Assembly (NCBI GenBank): GCA_033063855.1
Contig: CP093829.1
Coordinates: 13,547,537 to 13,611,536 of the forward strand
DNA: 64,000 nt
From: Smittia aterrima
Taxonomy: Eukaryota; Arthropoda; Insecta; Diptera; Chironomidae
Direction: 5' to 3'
The notes beneath the pieces were generated by a model. The model saw nothing but the letters and a program-made list of their open reading frames with translations, searched no databases and was not told the origin of the DNA. Made by a program: the position numbers and the translations under genes. Shown piece after piece: positions 1 to 12,998 of the stretch (positions are counted from its first letter, which is position 1; each line of letters starts with the position of its first letter).

Positions 1-3000
1 TCCATCAGAAGAGCTTTAACTTTCTTTGATGATTCGATTTCCGTTTGACTAAAGTTTGGCGTTTTCGGTGGAAATGCAGGAAGATTTTTATAGAGCGGAT
101 CGTGAAGACGACGCAAGTCATGTTCAACCTCTGCAATTTCTCTCTTGATTTCATTGTATTGATTGAGGTCAAGACCAGCCTTCTTCGCTTGCTTATGTAA
201 TGTGATTAAATGTTGACGATCTTTCACATCAGGAAGCATATATTCCTAGAAGAAATTACAGTTCAAAGTTACGATATAATAGAGATTTATATATAATATT
301 CTCACTTGTTTTGTCAACACGAAGTAAGCGTAGGCTGCCATGGCTGTACCATAGGTTACGAAATAAGTCACCGGTTCCATAATCTAAAAGAAGTTTAGAA
401 ATATTTAATCAAAAATATTTATGCCAAATGACATTGTCTACTCACATCCCAACTGTACTCCCACCAGGTCAAGCGAGCCAAAACACCAAATTGAACGGAC
501 ATTAAACCTAGCCCGACCCATGTGAGAGCATTGGCCTTACGGCCTGCCTTTCCATCAAGCTCCACCTTTTTCTATAAAAACAGGAGGAAAATTGAATAAG
601 AATTTAATTATTAAATTAAGTTTTATGAAACAATGTCGTTATCGCTTCGTATTGATTTCATATTTACCGTCTCTAGTGGTCCTAACTTTGAATTTAACGT
701 TTCTAACTTCTCATAAAGCTCTCGTTCCTTTCGAATTTGATGTTCACCTACGTGCAAAGCTTCATAAAGCTGTTTTGAACAAAAGAGACAGGAAAAATTA
801 GTGATGATCAAATTAGAAGTTCTTAGGTGATACAAAACATTGAAGTGGCAAAGATTAAAGGTCTAGCTGCCCAGTTTGCCTTTACCATGAGAAAGCTACG
901 TTTAGAGTTATCAAGCATCAGGTAACATCAGCAAAAAATTCTAATCCGAAACGGCGGAAATCCATAACGGTAAGAAGTTGAAACAAAACTTTTTTATAGA
1001 AAGATAACATTTGAAGCTGGAAAACTTATTCTCAGACAATTGCACGATAATTGATTTGTCTAACGGAAAACATAAAAATCGTGAGGAGAGAAAAGTTGAC
1101 TTCTCTTAAATGCGGTTACAGTGGTTTCAACAAAAATAAAATATTTATCTTTTTAATTGAGTTTGTTACAGTTCTGTTTTCAAATGAAGAAGCAGACGGA
1201 GAACTCAAAATTACCTGAGCTACTAATGATCTGACATCACCCAACTTATTTATCTCTTCAGATGCAATTTTCTCTCGCTTTGGTGGCTCCACAAAGTAAT
1301 GCTTGTCATTTAAATGCAGCCTAATGATAGATACAAAGTTAATGTCTTTATAATTAATGAAAATATTGCTGCATACCAAAAACTCTCATCCATGAGATTC
1401 TCGATCGATGTCTTCGATGCTATCCGAACGCCGTCTTTATTTAAGATAGCAGCTCTATCAATTCCTCGGTCCTCGGCTTTTATCATTTCGAGAAAATCGC
1501 CGACGTTGTGAGTTACAGGCCGGAGGATAAATTGGCACTTTTCATTACGACTAGGCAGTGGGCAGATGACATTGGGCAGCCCTCGAATATAATGAATCAA
1601 AACGTCTGTAAAGAGAAAATGAAAATTTTAGATAACTCAAGTCTTATCGATTACTTAGCACATCATTTCTAATTATTTTCTTTGCCGACCCAGAAGTTAA
1701 CTGGAGGAAGCTAGCACATAGTTTTTCGTAGGAGTAATAAATTCGAAAAGTTTATGAAAATCCTTTGATGATTGTGATAAGATGATTGTCATTTATATAA
1801 AGTTTTGTATGTGTTTTCATCTTAATTGGTATCAGAGAAATCATAAAGAGTATAACAGTTTATTGAGAATATTTTACCAGACAGAGCCAATTAGCAATGC
1901 TGATGGTTTTACAGATTCACTTTCTTCTGAGATTACTTCAACTTTTCTTTAAAAATTTCTTGTTCAGTTTCGCTTCAAACCTCAACTGATTTGGAGAATA
2001 AATAAAAAAGTTTGTGAAAAGCTGACATAATAAAAAGTTATTTCAAATAAGTTATTTGAATAAATGTTACGAACTATTAAAGACAACGAACGTAATATTT
2101 GATTTATAGGAGACGTAAAGGTGTCTATCGCTAACTTCAATTTATTTCGTTCAATTTGAACGGTTGAAACTAGTAAAAATTTATCCAATTAGATAAAGAG
2201 AAATCATTTAAAGTCGATTAACATCTAAAATCTCCTGAATAATTCTTCTCCATAATTTCAGTGGAAGTTAATTATTTATATCAAGATATTCAAGTTCAAC
2301 TAAATTTAACTTGACACATATGTCTTTAAAGTGGCATGAAAATAAAGCACTACAACATTGAGAAAGCGCAATTCTCGGAGAATATAAATCTATATTAGTG
2401 TTTCATCCTTCATGCTCCAGTTTTTCCAGAGAGAAAAGTTTTTTTGTTCGCATATCATGCAAAAACTAATTTAATCTAAAAATTAATTGCAGCGTAAAAA
2501 ACGATTAGAAACTCTTGGATCTCGTGCTAATGCATCAAAGTGTGGAGGAGGGGAAATTATTACCGCTTGGCAAATATTGATTCGAAAGAAGAAATCGAGT
2601 TCAGACGCTGTCTGATAGCAGCCAAGTATAATTCATTGAGATATAATTCAATCAGGAAGCAGCAGCTGGGAAAATAAAATAAGTGTCATCCATCAATTAG
2701 TTTATCAATCAAAATAGGTTCGGGACTGAGCAATAGTTACAACAATGGAAGAGTTGGAATGGGAAGTTCTCATGAGTTTCCAAATCGACGAAAGCGCAGG
2801 TAACAAATAAATGTGAAAATTAACGTTATTAAGTTAAAGTATTGTTCTAAAATGGTGAGAGCAGAGCCCGAGTCTCATTAAATTTTTGTTTATTGCATTG
2901 CTACGGTTTTAATTTAAATCATAAAGCGAATGCCCTGTTAATTTCACCAAAACATTACCGGAAACGACCACGGCTGACTCAGCTTTGCTTGTACACATAC

Positions 3001-6000
3001 AAATGCTATAATAACCCTAGAAGTGATTTCGTGACGTTCCGAGTTGCAACACTTGTTCACAATTTCCGTTTTCTCTTATTTTCATTACGAAAAACGTAGG
3101 AGACAAGTGTGTTGGGTGACCTGAGTTGAGTCATAGAAAAACCAACAAATAAACAAAGTTTATTGAAACTTTTTCAAGCACTCTTTCTTGCTCAAATTTC
3201 CAATTTTTTTGCTCCGAATTCGCCAAACGAATTTCTTCAACGCAAATGAGCTTTTTTGATAAAATTATTGAAGCGTATAATTTTGTGTTTGTGACTCTGT
3301 GTTTTTTTCGTTACGTTTAGGTGACTTTCATTCAACAAGTCCCTTGCTTTACTGCACGAAACACAATGAAATATGTTCACAAGTGTTTGACTTGGACAAA
3401 ATTTTATTTTTACACTGGCTTATAATCGGTAGTTTTGTTTTTGATGGCTACGACGTCGGATCGCTTGTTAACCCTTAGAATCAACTGAACTTTGTTGAAC
3501 TTAATCCTTTGTTTTGACTGTTGAACTCATTATCGCTCATTCTGATTTTTATAGAAACTCAGATTGCATTACGAATTACGTTGATCGAGTGCGAATCTGC
3601 GATACAAAAAGCATTGACTCGGAATCGATATACAGCAAAGCAAACAGTCAAAAGACTGGGTGGCGTCAAAAATCTTTATCAAACATCGATTTGTCTTTAA
3701 GTTATAAGGAGTATCAGCCAGGAGCAGGAGCTTTTCGCTACAGAGATTTTGAAGCTCACGATGATTTATGTATAAACAATACCAAGAACACTGACTACGA
3801 AGAGATATGTAGCATCAACCCAAAAGGTAATTTAGACAAATTATTATTTAATTTTTTTTTCTAGCTATGTTTAGTGTTTTGGATTGTTACAGCTCAAGGA
3901 CAGAAACGCGACCTCATCCACGAACACAACAAAGTTCATCTTAAGCCGCATGAGAGTCCAAAAGTGTGTAGCTTGCGGCGAAGCAAAAGCTTAGCGGTGA
4001 TAAGAGAAGAGACTTTCAACGAGCTAGCACCCTCTGAAACAAAGAGTAGACGATCACAGCTTATTCCTCGAGCCAAACTCATCGATAGAAACTTCTTCAG
4101 GGATAGGTAAGTGTACCCTCATTTGCAGATTAAAATTAATGGCGAATTTTCTTACACAGAATAAGTTTTCCACTCGACGAAACATTCAGCAATATAGACC
4201 AAGCAATAGATAATGAATGTAAAAAATCGAATTCACATTACTCATGGCAATGCGATCGAAGTGATTTAGGCAGCATCGACTCGAGTATTTTCAAACACTC
4301 ACTGCATCAAAGCTCACTCGAGAAATCGAATTCGTTACGTACTGATTCAACAAAGATTATTTCAAGTGCAGAAATACACAACGAAAGTCGAAATTATAAT
4401 GAAAACCTTAATTCATCGAGCACAACACTTAACATTAAAGAAGATAGCGGTAGTGGCATCACAATAATTGAAATTAAGGATCAAAAGCAGTTTTACGGAC
4501 CTACGTCAAGCGTCATATCTTACGACTCGATCTACCTTTCATCGGAGAGCGATAAACAAACCGTGCTCGGCGAAAACGTTGACAACATCGACGACAAAAT
4601 TAAAGACTTTGAGGAAATTATTCGAGAATTAAACGTTAGTGACAGTGGAAAAGCTGCTGAATCTATTATAGACAACTTGTATAGTCACGTTGGAAAAAGA
4701 AAAGCGGAAATTGTAGGTGTTGAATTGAAAATAAATTCCAACACTGATTATTTAAGGAAGGGTGCTCTTGAGTGTCTAACCGGAATTGTGAACGAAAACG
4801 TAACGAAATTACCAGCACAAGCTAATCTTACAGAATTAAAATATTCATCACTTCCGGACGCGGGTATCAGTAAACTACTTCGTGACTGTGAACTCATCGA
4901 TGCGAATTTGAGGGACGACGTTTCCGTTGAGCTACTCGAACCCTATCCCGATTATGACTCACTGCCTAATGAACCATCACACAAAGTCGAAGATGAATCT
5001 CCAATAGATTTAACCGAACAGCAGGAAGCAGAGAAGTTTGTAGCCGATAAAACTTTCTCTGATCCGATTTCACTTGAAGAGAATCCTAAGGGCGCTCCTT
5101 CAATTGAACTCGTTCAATTGCCAACAAGAGAATTAATCGAAGAACAAAACGAATCATCACAAAGTGAAATATTTAAGAACAATACAACGAAGATTTATTT
5201 ATCTGACATAGGAGTCGAACTAGACTACGAAAACTCAATTGTTAGTTTTGAAAGTGATCAAGAGTTTGAGTTGCCACCGTCTCAACCTCTTCTTGATCTC
5301 GTTACGATCAGTGGTCGAAAGGTTATCGTAGACGAATTAGCTGCAAAAGACGAACAAAAGGCTGACAACAAGCGAGAACATAGTGAAATTTCTGCTTATA
5401 CGGGGAAAGTTGTTAAAAAAGTTATAACCGGCGATAACGAAAATATAGGAGAGAAGATAAAATTGTCTGAATGCAAACAACGAGACATTGAGAGCAGTTG
5501 CGATAAGAAAATATTGTTCCATTTAAACGAGAAATCTTGTGAAACTCAGTCTGAAGTTGAGTCTAAATCCTATCGTTTCTTAAGAAGAAATTGCTTAAGC
5601 TTTAACATGCCGCGCCCTCAGTTATTAAGTATTGTTGACTCTAAGAACAGCATCCCCAAAAAAGATAATCATCATCATCATCAACCTCGTCGAGCTGAGT
5701 CAAGATTTGAGAGTGATAAAGCAGGGGCAATTAATCAGGAGTTTCTTCATAAAGTCGATTCGGTAAGAACGTATTGGTCGAAAATGCTTGACGACGAAGA
5801 ACGCACTAGTAATCTTAAACAAATGTCAAAGAACTTCCTCTCGACAAAGTCTTCAAATGACATTCCCGATTCTATAAATAATGAGGAATTCCAAAGTTTT
5901 TTCCCAACCGTGGAAATCGTTGAATTGAACGGTGAGACACAGGCTACGCTGGTGACATCAAGAAAATTAAACGACGTTGAGTTTGATCACGTGAGATATA

Positions 6001-7992
6001 AAGTCATGAAGTCCGACATGTTTCAAAAGAATCTTATTGTAAGCAACAACAATCAGTTTGATGGGCTCATGCAATATCTACAGGATTACAGTTTTCAAGA
6101 ACTCTTAGCAAATAACAATGTCGTTATCATCGAGCCGGTACGCACGAAAATAGAAAAAGTTACGGAGAAACCAGATCAAGCACAGTCAGCAACTTGTAAA
6201 ATCACGAACGGAGCGTTAAACCGCAATGGTTCGAACAACTTGAGGAAGCATTTCTTCTATCAACCTATTCGAGTGAACAAGGAGCTGTATGAGGAAGAGC
6301 TTCCTGTGCCCGACACTGTAAGAAATGTGAGAAAGTTATTCGAAGGGTCTTTGACGCGGGACACGTTCACAAAGGTCAATGTCGATTCAAAGTTGGCAGA
6401 AACTGATAACATGCGTCGAAAAACGATTCGATATCTTACCATCGACACATCTCTTGATAACAACAGTAACTTGACTGCTGCGTCGAAATGGGATTCTATT
6501 TCTTTATCGAGCGGGGTATCCAGCGCCGCTGATTTACATTCGCCGTGCGAGTGCCAAGATAACGCCAGCAATGGAAAATTTATTTCATCAGACAAGGAAA
6601 ATTTAGAGAATTTCGCAGATGAAAATGGCGTTCTTAATAAATCACACTTGGTGAGCGATGACGTTCTAGAGAAGATTCGAGAATGTGGATCCTCCATAAC
6701 TTATTACGGAGAACAAACGTCGACTAAGAAGTTTAACTCAGATATAATGAGAGAAATTGGAAATAATCAAAAGCAATGCAACTGCCAAATTCGTCGCCCT
6801 CGTCATAGCCGGTCAAATGACAAATCAATAAGAAAACAGAACAGCGAATATTCAGGTATGAGAGTTTCGCATAATCTCAAGTATCAATCATAAGAAAATC
6901 TATTTTTTTAGGATTAAAGTTCAAGTTGGTTAAGTCAAACAGCTGCAGCAGCCGGCTAGAGCTCACAGGTACGGGAATTGAGAAAGAAAATGTGTCAGAG
7001 GAAATGAGAAAAATAATTCACACATCGAGCAATGATAAACAAGAAGAGAGTGTTAAGCACATGATAAGCAAGCTGGAGTCGAAAAATGCTGTTATTTTTC
7101 CCTCTAAACCTAGAATCATAGAGTCGAAGTGCATTGAAAAGGTTTTTAGCCCGAAAGCCTCCTTTGAGAAAGAAGTGACGACATCACCGAGCGAGACTGC
7201 TAACAATCAAATGAATTCAGGGTCGAATCATCCGCATGACGAGTTAGAAGCGAAGCAAATGAAAGTTGTGAGAAATAAAAATGTAGATTTGGCATTGGCA
7301 TCCGTGACGGGGAGGCATAAACATTTAAAAAATCCTAAATCCTATTTTGGTGACACGGAAAATTTGGCACAGAAGGAAAGTTTAAGTGAGATGCCAGCTA
7401 AATGGAGCAGCATTTGCAAAATGGATTCGGTGGAGATGGTGAAAAATCAAGATGAGATAAACATTAAAGGACACCACCCCATTCTATCTTCCATACTTAA
7501 ACCAACTCAGAAATCGACCAAAATAAATGGGGACGAGAAAGTCGTCAAAATGATGAACTGGAGCACGGTCGGTTGTCCCTTGGGTAAAGAGTACATCGCG
7601 AATGATCGCAACTTAATTGAAACGAAAATTTATGATGAAATGGAATTCGAAGAGTTTGAAGTGATGGGTGAACAACATTATGACAGTTTGAATAGTAAAT
7701 AATTAGCATGAGCTCAACTATGAGAAAATATTCAAAATAATTTTTTCATGCAAACATACGATTAAGCAGATAACGAAAGCATATATATATCATGTGGTGG
7801 ATGTATTCGCATGGCAATGAATAAACATTTTATTTTATTTCCGCTTCACTTCTTGAAACTTCTAAGTTGGAAGTTAAAAAGCTCACCATTAGCTGCTGTA
7901 TTGCTGCTTGGTGAGGCCGCTTCTAATGTACTGTTGGGAGCCACATCTGATGGTGTCGATAAGAATCGTTGCGTGCAGCTCCACGTAGAATT
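1..7992 (-). CDS. MCU: Mitochondrial calcium uniporter pore subunit (partial)
   Basis: Pore subunit of the Ca2+ channel of the inner mitochondrial membrane. Exons on the minus strand are 7992-7887, 1605-1377, 1320-1215, 769-668, 571-446, 383-306 and 245 to the left edge, and all reading phases join. The N-terminal matrix domain is recognisable (PSRNEKCQF, EDRGIDRAAI, EPPKREK). A coiled coil (QLYEALHVGEHQIRKERELY) follows. The first membrane helix ends in WWEYSWD. The next exon begins IMEPVTYF, so the intron splits the selectivity motif WDIMEP. The last exon is the conserved C-terminal helix (EIAEVEHDLRRLHDPLYKNLP), and the final residues lie outside the window. Exon 7992-7887 (TQRFLSTPSDVAPNS) looks like transit-peptide sequence. 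It is placed by matching phase 1 across a 6.3 kb intron. The start codon was not found and should lie at higher coordinates in a phase-0 exon. The family is certain. The upstream exon is likely. Confidence 0.93.
2745..7702 (+). CDS. Unrecognised 1339-residue disordered protein nested in the MCU intron
   Basis: Five exons join in phase: 2745-2799, 3563-3826, 3893-4106, 4160-6855 and 6912-7702. I do not recognise the family. The product begins MEELEWEVLMSFQIDES and is rich in Ser, Asn, Glu and Lys. It has no membrane segment or signal peptide and looks mostly disordered, so an intracellular scaffold is possible. Denser patches that may be conserved include RRSKSLAVIREE and SQLIPRAKLIDRNFF early on, VDSVRTYWSKMLDDEER and PDTVRNVRKLFEGSL in the middle, and IRECGSSITYYGE. 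The C-terminus reads EFEEFEVMGEQHYDSLNSK. There is a short HHHHQ run near base 5670. The whole gene sits inside an MCU intron on the opposite strand. The first exon is the least certain. It is chosen because its phase-1 donor fits the acceptor at 3562, although another acceptor lies at 3557. Confidence 0.8.
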
Positions 7993-10278
7993 CTGAAATC
8001 ATAAAATAGATTTTTTTTCTTTTATCGATTTTCCTTTTTATATGCGCCACAAAACAGGAGAACTGGTTTATTAGGTAGAAGGGAAATATCATAAACCTAA
8101 TTAAGGAAAACTTTGAAGAGCTTTCGAGATTATAATGAGAATGATGCAACTAACAACTAATTAATCGTGAGAAGAAATTTTTTTAAAAAAATATATTCTT
8201 ATGGGAACATATATAAATAAAGTTCTTTAAATTAAACATCCCCAATCCCAAACTGATTCTTAAGACCTTTAGATTTTTATGGCAGAGAAATCAATATTTC
8301 GCAAATTTATAAGGTCATTAGGCTAATAATTATATTGAGTTGTCTCATAAATATTATAAAGCAATCTGCTAGTTGATCGAGCAGACGCTGAATGAATAAC
8401 AAGAAAATTCTTTAATAAAGCTCAATTTATGCAAAGTTATGTTAAGGATGTTCGATGCCACCCTTGGAGAAGGGCTACGACGCTTTAGACATTTTCAGAG
8501 TGAAATTCTGTTACAGCAGTCGTAACAAGGTTATTAGAATGCCTCTTGAAAAATTATGCATGCGAACATTGTGAATCTTGAGAACTCAATATTTCCAAGG
8601 GCTTTGCCCTTCATCGGAATGACTTTTTGCGTGCAAATGAAATGATTCTCAAAATCCAGAGAGTTCGTGACGAGGCTTAAGATTGCTCCGTCGAGAATAT
8701 AGAAACAAAACTTTATGTATCCCTCTTCGATCATGAATGATTTCTTTTCTGCGTGTCACTTGAAAACAATCTTGAAAGAGATTATAATGTTATGATTCTT
8801 CATTCAAGGTCGTACGATGCTTTTTCTTGTTTTAAGGATGGAAATCTGCAATGATAATATTGATTTTGCAATAAAAGTTTTCTCGAGAAGCCGTCGTCGA
8901 CGTCCCGACGCTCCGACACGACAGATAATTGTTTCGCAATAAAAGATTATTTGTTTTTGTCATAAAACAGGCGAGGAAATCTATTAATAGCAACATTGAG
9001 CAAAGCAACTGTGTTCACCCACGAAATGTTTATTTTCGCATAAATAAATGTTCATCGGAAAAAGCCCGCGATACCGATTTCTATCACCGGTTTGTCCTCA
9101 TCTCCGTCTTTCGCAACAGATGTGCAAGTGAACAATTTCGAGATTAATCGATTTCATAGGGAACTAGGCAGCGGAATGTGAAGACATTCACCGCCAATGT
9201 CGGTACGCACGGCACGTTGCTGCGGTGTTCATGTACCTAATCGTATCGAAAAATGACTGCTTAGCTTTCAGCACATACTTGAGAAGTGTTTTTTTTTTGT
9301 TGTAATACAACAACTATTTATCTTCTCGAGTGATTGAATCATCGCAAGTATCTATGGAATTCCATAAATCTTTCTCTGTATAAGTTATCTGTCTATTGTT
9401 AATTACTTCATCGTGACTACGAAACCTCGAAATTTGATAATAATCTTTTATGTTTTACCGATGTTTTGAGGGGGTTGTCAAAGTCAGTTGTCTTCGGCAT
9501 ATGTTTCATATTTTTCACTCGAACTGTATCTCAAAAAAAAAATATTAAACGCTAAGATAATTTTGTGAATATTTTCTTCTGCTTTCCGCGAAATTTTGAG
9601 AGAAAAAGTTATTTTTACAGAAAGCTTCAGCTAATGACAATCGCTATATCATCATCACTTTCACTTGCTATAGGGTCGTAAAAGAATTATAATATAAAAA
9701 TACCTTTGTAGCGAGATTTGTCCTACTCGTCAACAATTTATAATCAAAACGTAAGAATAAAAGAGATGCACGACTCGATGCCATTTCTTTGAAATCTCCT
9801 GAATTACACTAATCTTGAAGTTACTAAAGATTTTTTTTGTGCATTTATGCAGCAAAATCACGCAAAAATCACTTGATTTTATATAATTTGCTAGTGATTA
9901 GGACCGAAAATATACTGATTGAAAAACCGAGGAACCTCCTGAATGAAAACCATTCACTTCTGAACCGATTAAAAGGGAACCGTAACTTAATGATTATACG
10001 AGTTTTAAAGTTAGAAGGAATAAATGAGTAAGAGAAAGTATAGCTATGTTTAGTTATATTTAGCAATACCGACGAAGATGTGTTGTTCTAAAAATTTGAA
10101 CCGATAAGGGCAAGCTCTCGTTTCTTCATTCCGATTCTTCGAAGTTCTAAAGTTCTCTCCTAATTCAGCTCTGCGAGATAAAGATTTCGGAAAAGAATTT
10201 ATTAGGAAAAATCAGAAGTAAATCGTAATAACTTAACTTCAGTTGTAGCGGAGAGTGTACAAGAAATTGCCATCAGTC
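7993..10278. other. Interval between MCU exon and Tom40
   Basis: No coding exon can be supported here. The 5' end of MCU (minus strand) and the Tom40 promoter (plus strand) should both lie in this stretch. A richer-GC patch at about 8885-9250 is the most likely place for the MCU promoter or first exon. The rest is AT-rich with many stops in all frames. Confidence 0.4.
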
Positions 10279-11405
10279 ATGGGAAATGTAGGCGCGAGCT
10301 CGAAACCAATTCAAGATCCAAAATTCGACTTGCAAATGGATTTGCAAACACCAGCAAAACAGAAAACACCGCTTGAAAATCCCGGCACCATGGAAGAACT
10401 ACACAAAAAGTGTAAAGGTGAGATGAAAGTTCATTTGATTCGCCGTTTCCTTTCAGTATTTTCATCATAAATTCGATAATCGATCGATTCCAACCTACAA
10501 GCTGATTTGTGAATTTCTTTTAATGTTCTAGACGTAATGCCAGTGTTCTTTGAAGGAGCGAAGCTGATGGTCAATAAAGGATTGAGTAATCACTTCCAAG
10601 TTTCGCATACAATCAATCTGTGTTCAGCAGCACCTAGCGGATATAGATTCGGAGCGACTTATGTTGGAACAAAGCAGTTCGGTCCCAATGAAGCTTTTCC
10701 AGTTATTCTCGGTGACATCGATCCATCAGGAAACTTAAACGCTAACATCATTCATCAGTTCGCACCAAACGTTCGATGTAAATTTGCCTCACAAGTGAGT
10801 TAACTTTATTTAATTATTCTGATGAAATTACATGACATTTTTTTTAGATTCAACAAAATAAACTTACAGCAGCCCAGCTGACAACGGACTACAGAGGATC
10901 AGATTTTACAGGCTCACTCACTGTCGGCAACCCAAACCTCATCAACAGCTCCGGAGTAGTTGTTGCACATTATCTTCAAGCTGTCACGAATAATCTTGCA
11001 TTGGGTACTGAAATCGCTTATCAGTATGGTCCACAAGTCCCAGGGGGAGAGATTGCAATTGTGTCAGCAGCTGGACGATGGGGTGACGATAAGTCTATTT
11101 GGAGTGGAACGATTGGAATGTCGGGTGTTCATCTATGCTACTACCAGCGAGCGAGTGAGCAGTTGCAAATTGGTGTAGAACTCGAAACTAGCTTTAGAAT
11201 GCAAGAGGCGACTGCTTCTGTTGGATATCAAGTTGACTTACCAAAAGCTGACCTTGTATTTCGCGGAATGGCTGACACCAACTGGAATGTTGCTGCTGTT
11301 TTGGAAAAGAAACTTCAACCCTTGCCATTCTCATTTGCCCTTAGTGGGTTACTGAATCATCAGAAAAATTCCTTCAGGCTTGGTTGTGGGTTGATCATCG
11401 GTTAG
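10279..11405 (+). CDS. Tom40: Tom40, channel subunit of the mitochondrial outer-membrane translocase
   Basis: Forms the beta-barrel pore through which nuclear-encoded precursors cross the outer mitochondrial membrane. Three exons (10279-10417, 10532-10794, 10848-11405) give 319 residues, a normal length for animal Tom40. The start MGNVGASS is typical of the family. The linker (NPGTMEELHKKCKD) leads into the barrel. Diagnostic stretches are NKGLSNHFQVSHTI, FGATYVGTKQFGP, AFPVILGDIDPSGNLNA, LTTDYRGSDFT, VVVAHYLQ and RMQEATASVGYQVDLPKA. The terminal strand ends RLGCGLIIG, the usual sorting signal of a mitochondrial beta-barrel. Polyadenylation signals AATAAA occur at about 11453 and 11833. No breaks are seen. 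Confidence 0.97.
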
Positions 11406-12998
11406 TCAGTCAAACAGTGTATGCGACGAGAGAGTCTCTTTTTTTCGCGCCTAATAAATGAGAAACCTACCTTTTATCTTGCTGCGAAAAGGAGAGGACG
11501 ACGAAACAATGGCTTAGTAGAGATTTTTCTTCTAGTGAACTGATAAAAATTATGATTAATTAAAGCAATGTGCGACATAAAAAAGATTTTCAACAAAGAT
11601 ATGAATTGAGCGAAAACATTAAAGTTTTGAATGCGAGAAAAGACGAAAAAAGCATTTAAGAACCTCTCAATAAAGCAGCGAGATTTCAGTTCAATTTAAT
11701 TTATAGCCAAAAAATAATAATTTTAACGTTACGATCGTAAACTTTCATTCGCCCTTTGTCTTTTCGCTACTGGTTAGGGAATGTTGATGCTGATATTGAT
11801 GTGTCACTTTGAATAACTGAAGCAAAGCAACAAATAAAACTGTAAAATAAAATCTGTTGAAAATTAACTGCATTTTTCATTCAATCATCTGAAAATATTC
11901 GTTAAACGTGACGGAAAATCAAATCGTCTTACGTCAAAACATTTTTATTTAAAAACATCACAAATTTTCCGATTTTCATTATCGTTTAAGAAAAGAGTTC
12001 ACGGGGATGTGACGGTGATTTCTTTTTTTCCTAGATTACTCTTAAAGAGACTTATATTAGGCGGGCTTTGATGTTGAATAAATTTCTTATCGTCTCCTCC
12101 ACTTGAAGGAGTGTGTAAGTAATTTGCAACATCACCCTGAACAAAAATTGAAAAATATTTTAATTCTTCAACATATAAGTTTCACTTTATTATGGACAAA
12201 TTGTTATCGAAATTTTTATTTGGTTCGACCCCTTGAGCCATTTTGTCCCCTTAAGATGAACAACAATTAATAAAATTAGGTACATTTTTCAAAAATGTTT
12301 CTTCTTGCTCCTCTGATTTGGCCAATTAGTTAATTTTTTCTTCTCTTACATTACTTACATTTAAATTTTCTGGTCATGACGAAAAGTGAAGCTGTTATTT
12401 CGGTGACTTTAGATGAAGTTGCCGATGAAGAAAACAAGAGTAATATTTATTTTTGTATAATCTGTTAAAGGAGCCAGAGGAGATGAAACTTTCTTCATGG
12501 AGAAAATAATTGAAGGGTGAGAAATCTTCGGGTACGTTAAGTTTGTCTAAAGCTTATGTTGTTATTACGTTAAAAATCAAATGTGAACACAGTGATATTA
12601 AGATAAGAAACAAAGTAACATTTTTTACTGCTTTAACTAATTGTTACCCTATATACTTTGAATCAATTTTATAGCGAATAAACTAGATTTCGATAATAAA
12701 TTTCAGCACCTCATATTTCCTTTTCAATTTCAAATGATTCACTAGATTTTTCTATAATCATAAGAAATTTTTTCGATTTCATTTGCTACATTAATGTATA
12801 TATTGAAAGAAAATGTTTCGTTTGTTTGTGAATGATATCGCTTCAAATTTGGAATGAATAGAATATACTATACTATTCAACGGAAACAGAAAATGAGAAA
12901 GAGATTTACACAAATCATCATATAAAATAATTTATGTTTTGAGAAATATTTCGTTGCTCCTCGTTTGTTCTTAGATAACTTCACTAGAGGGTAGAATA
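11406..12998. other. Interval between the convergent 3' ends of Tom40 and the glutamate receptor
   Basis: The left part is the Tom40 3' untranslated region, with AATAAA signals near 11453 and 11833. The right part probably includes the 3' untranslated region of the minus-strand receptor gene. I see no gene, repeat or RNA in between. Confidence 0.5.

Noticed and set aside
3514..3562. Upstream part of the open frame before 3563, and the acceptor at 3557
   Set aside because: The acceptor at 3557 needs a phase-2 donor, and the 2799 donor is phase 1. The AG at 3562 fits, so the upstream open stretch is taken as intron.
6260..6697. 145-residue minus-strand open frame
   Set aside because: It lies antisense to the clearly coding nested gene and has no independent support.
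9192..9232. Minus-strand ATG followed by a basic peptide and a GT donor, as a first exon of MCU
   Set aside because: The peptide looks like a mitochondrial leader, but the donor is in phase 2 while exon 7992-7887 needs phase 0.
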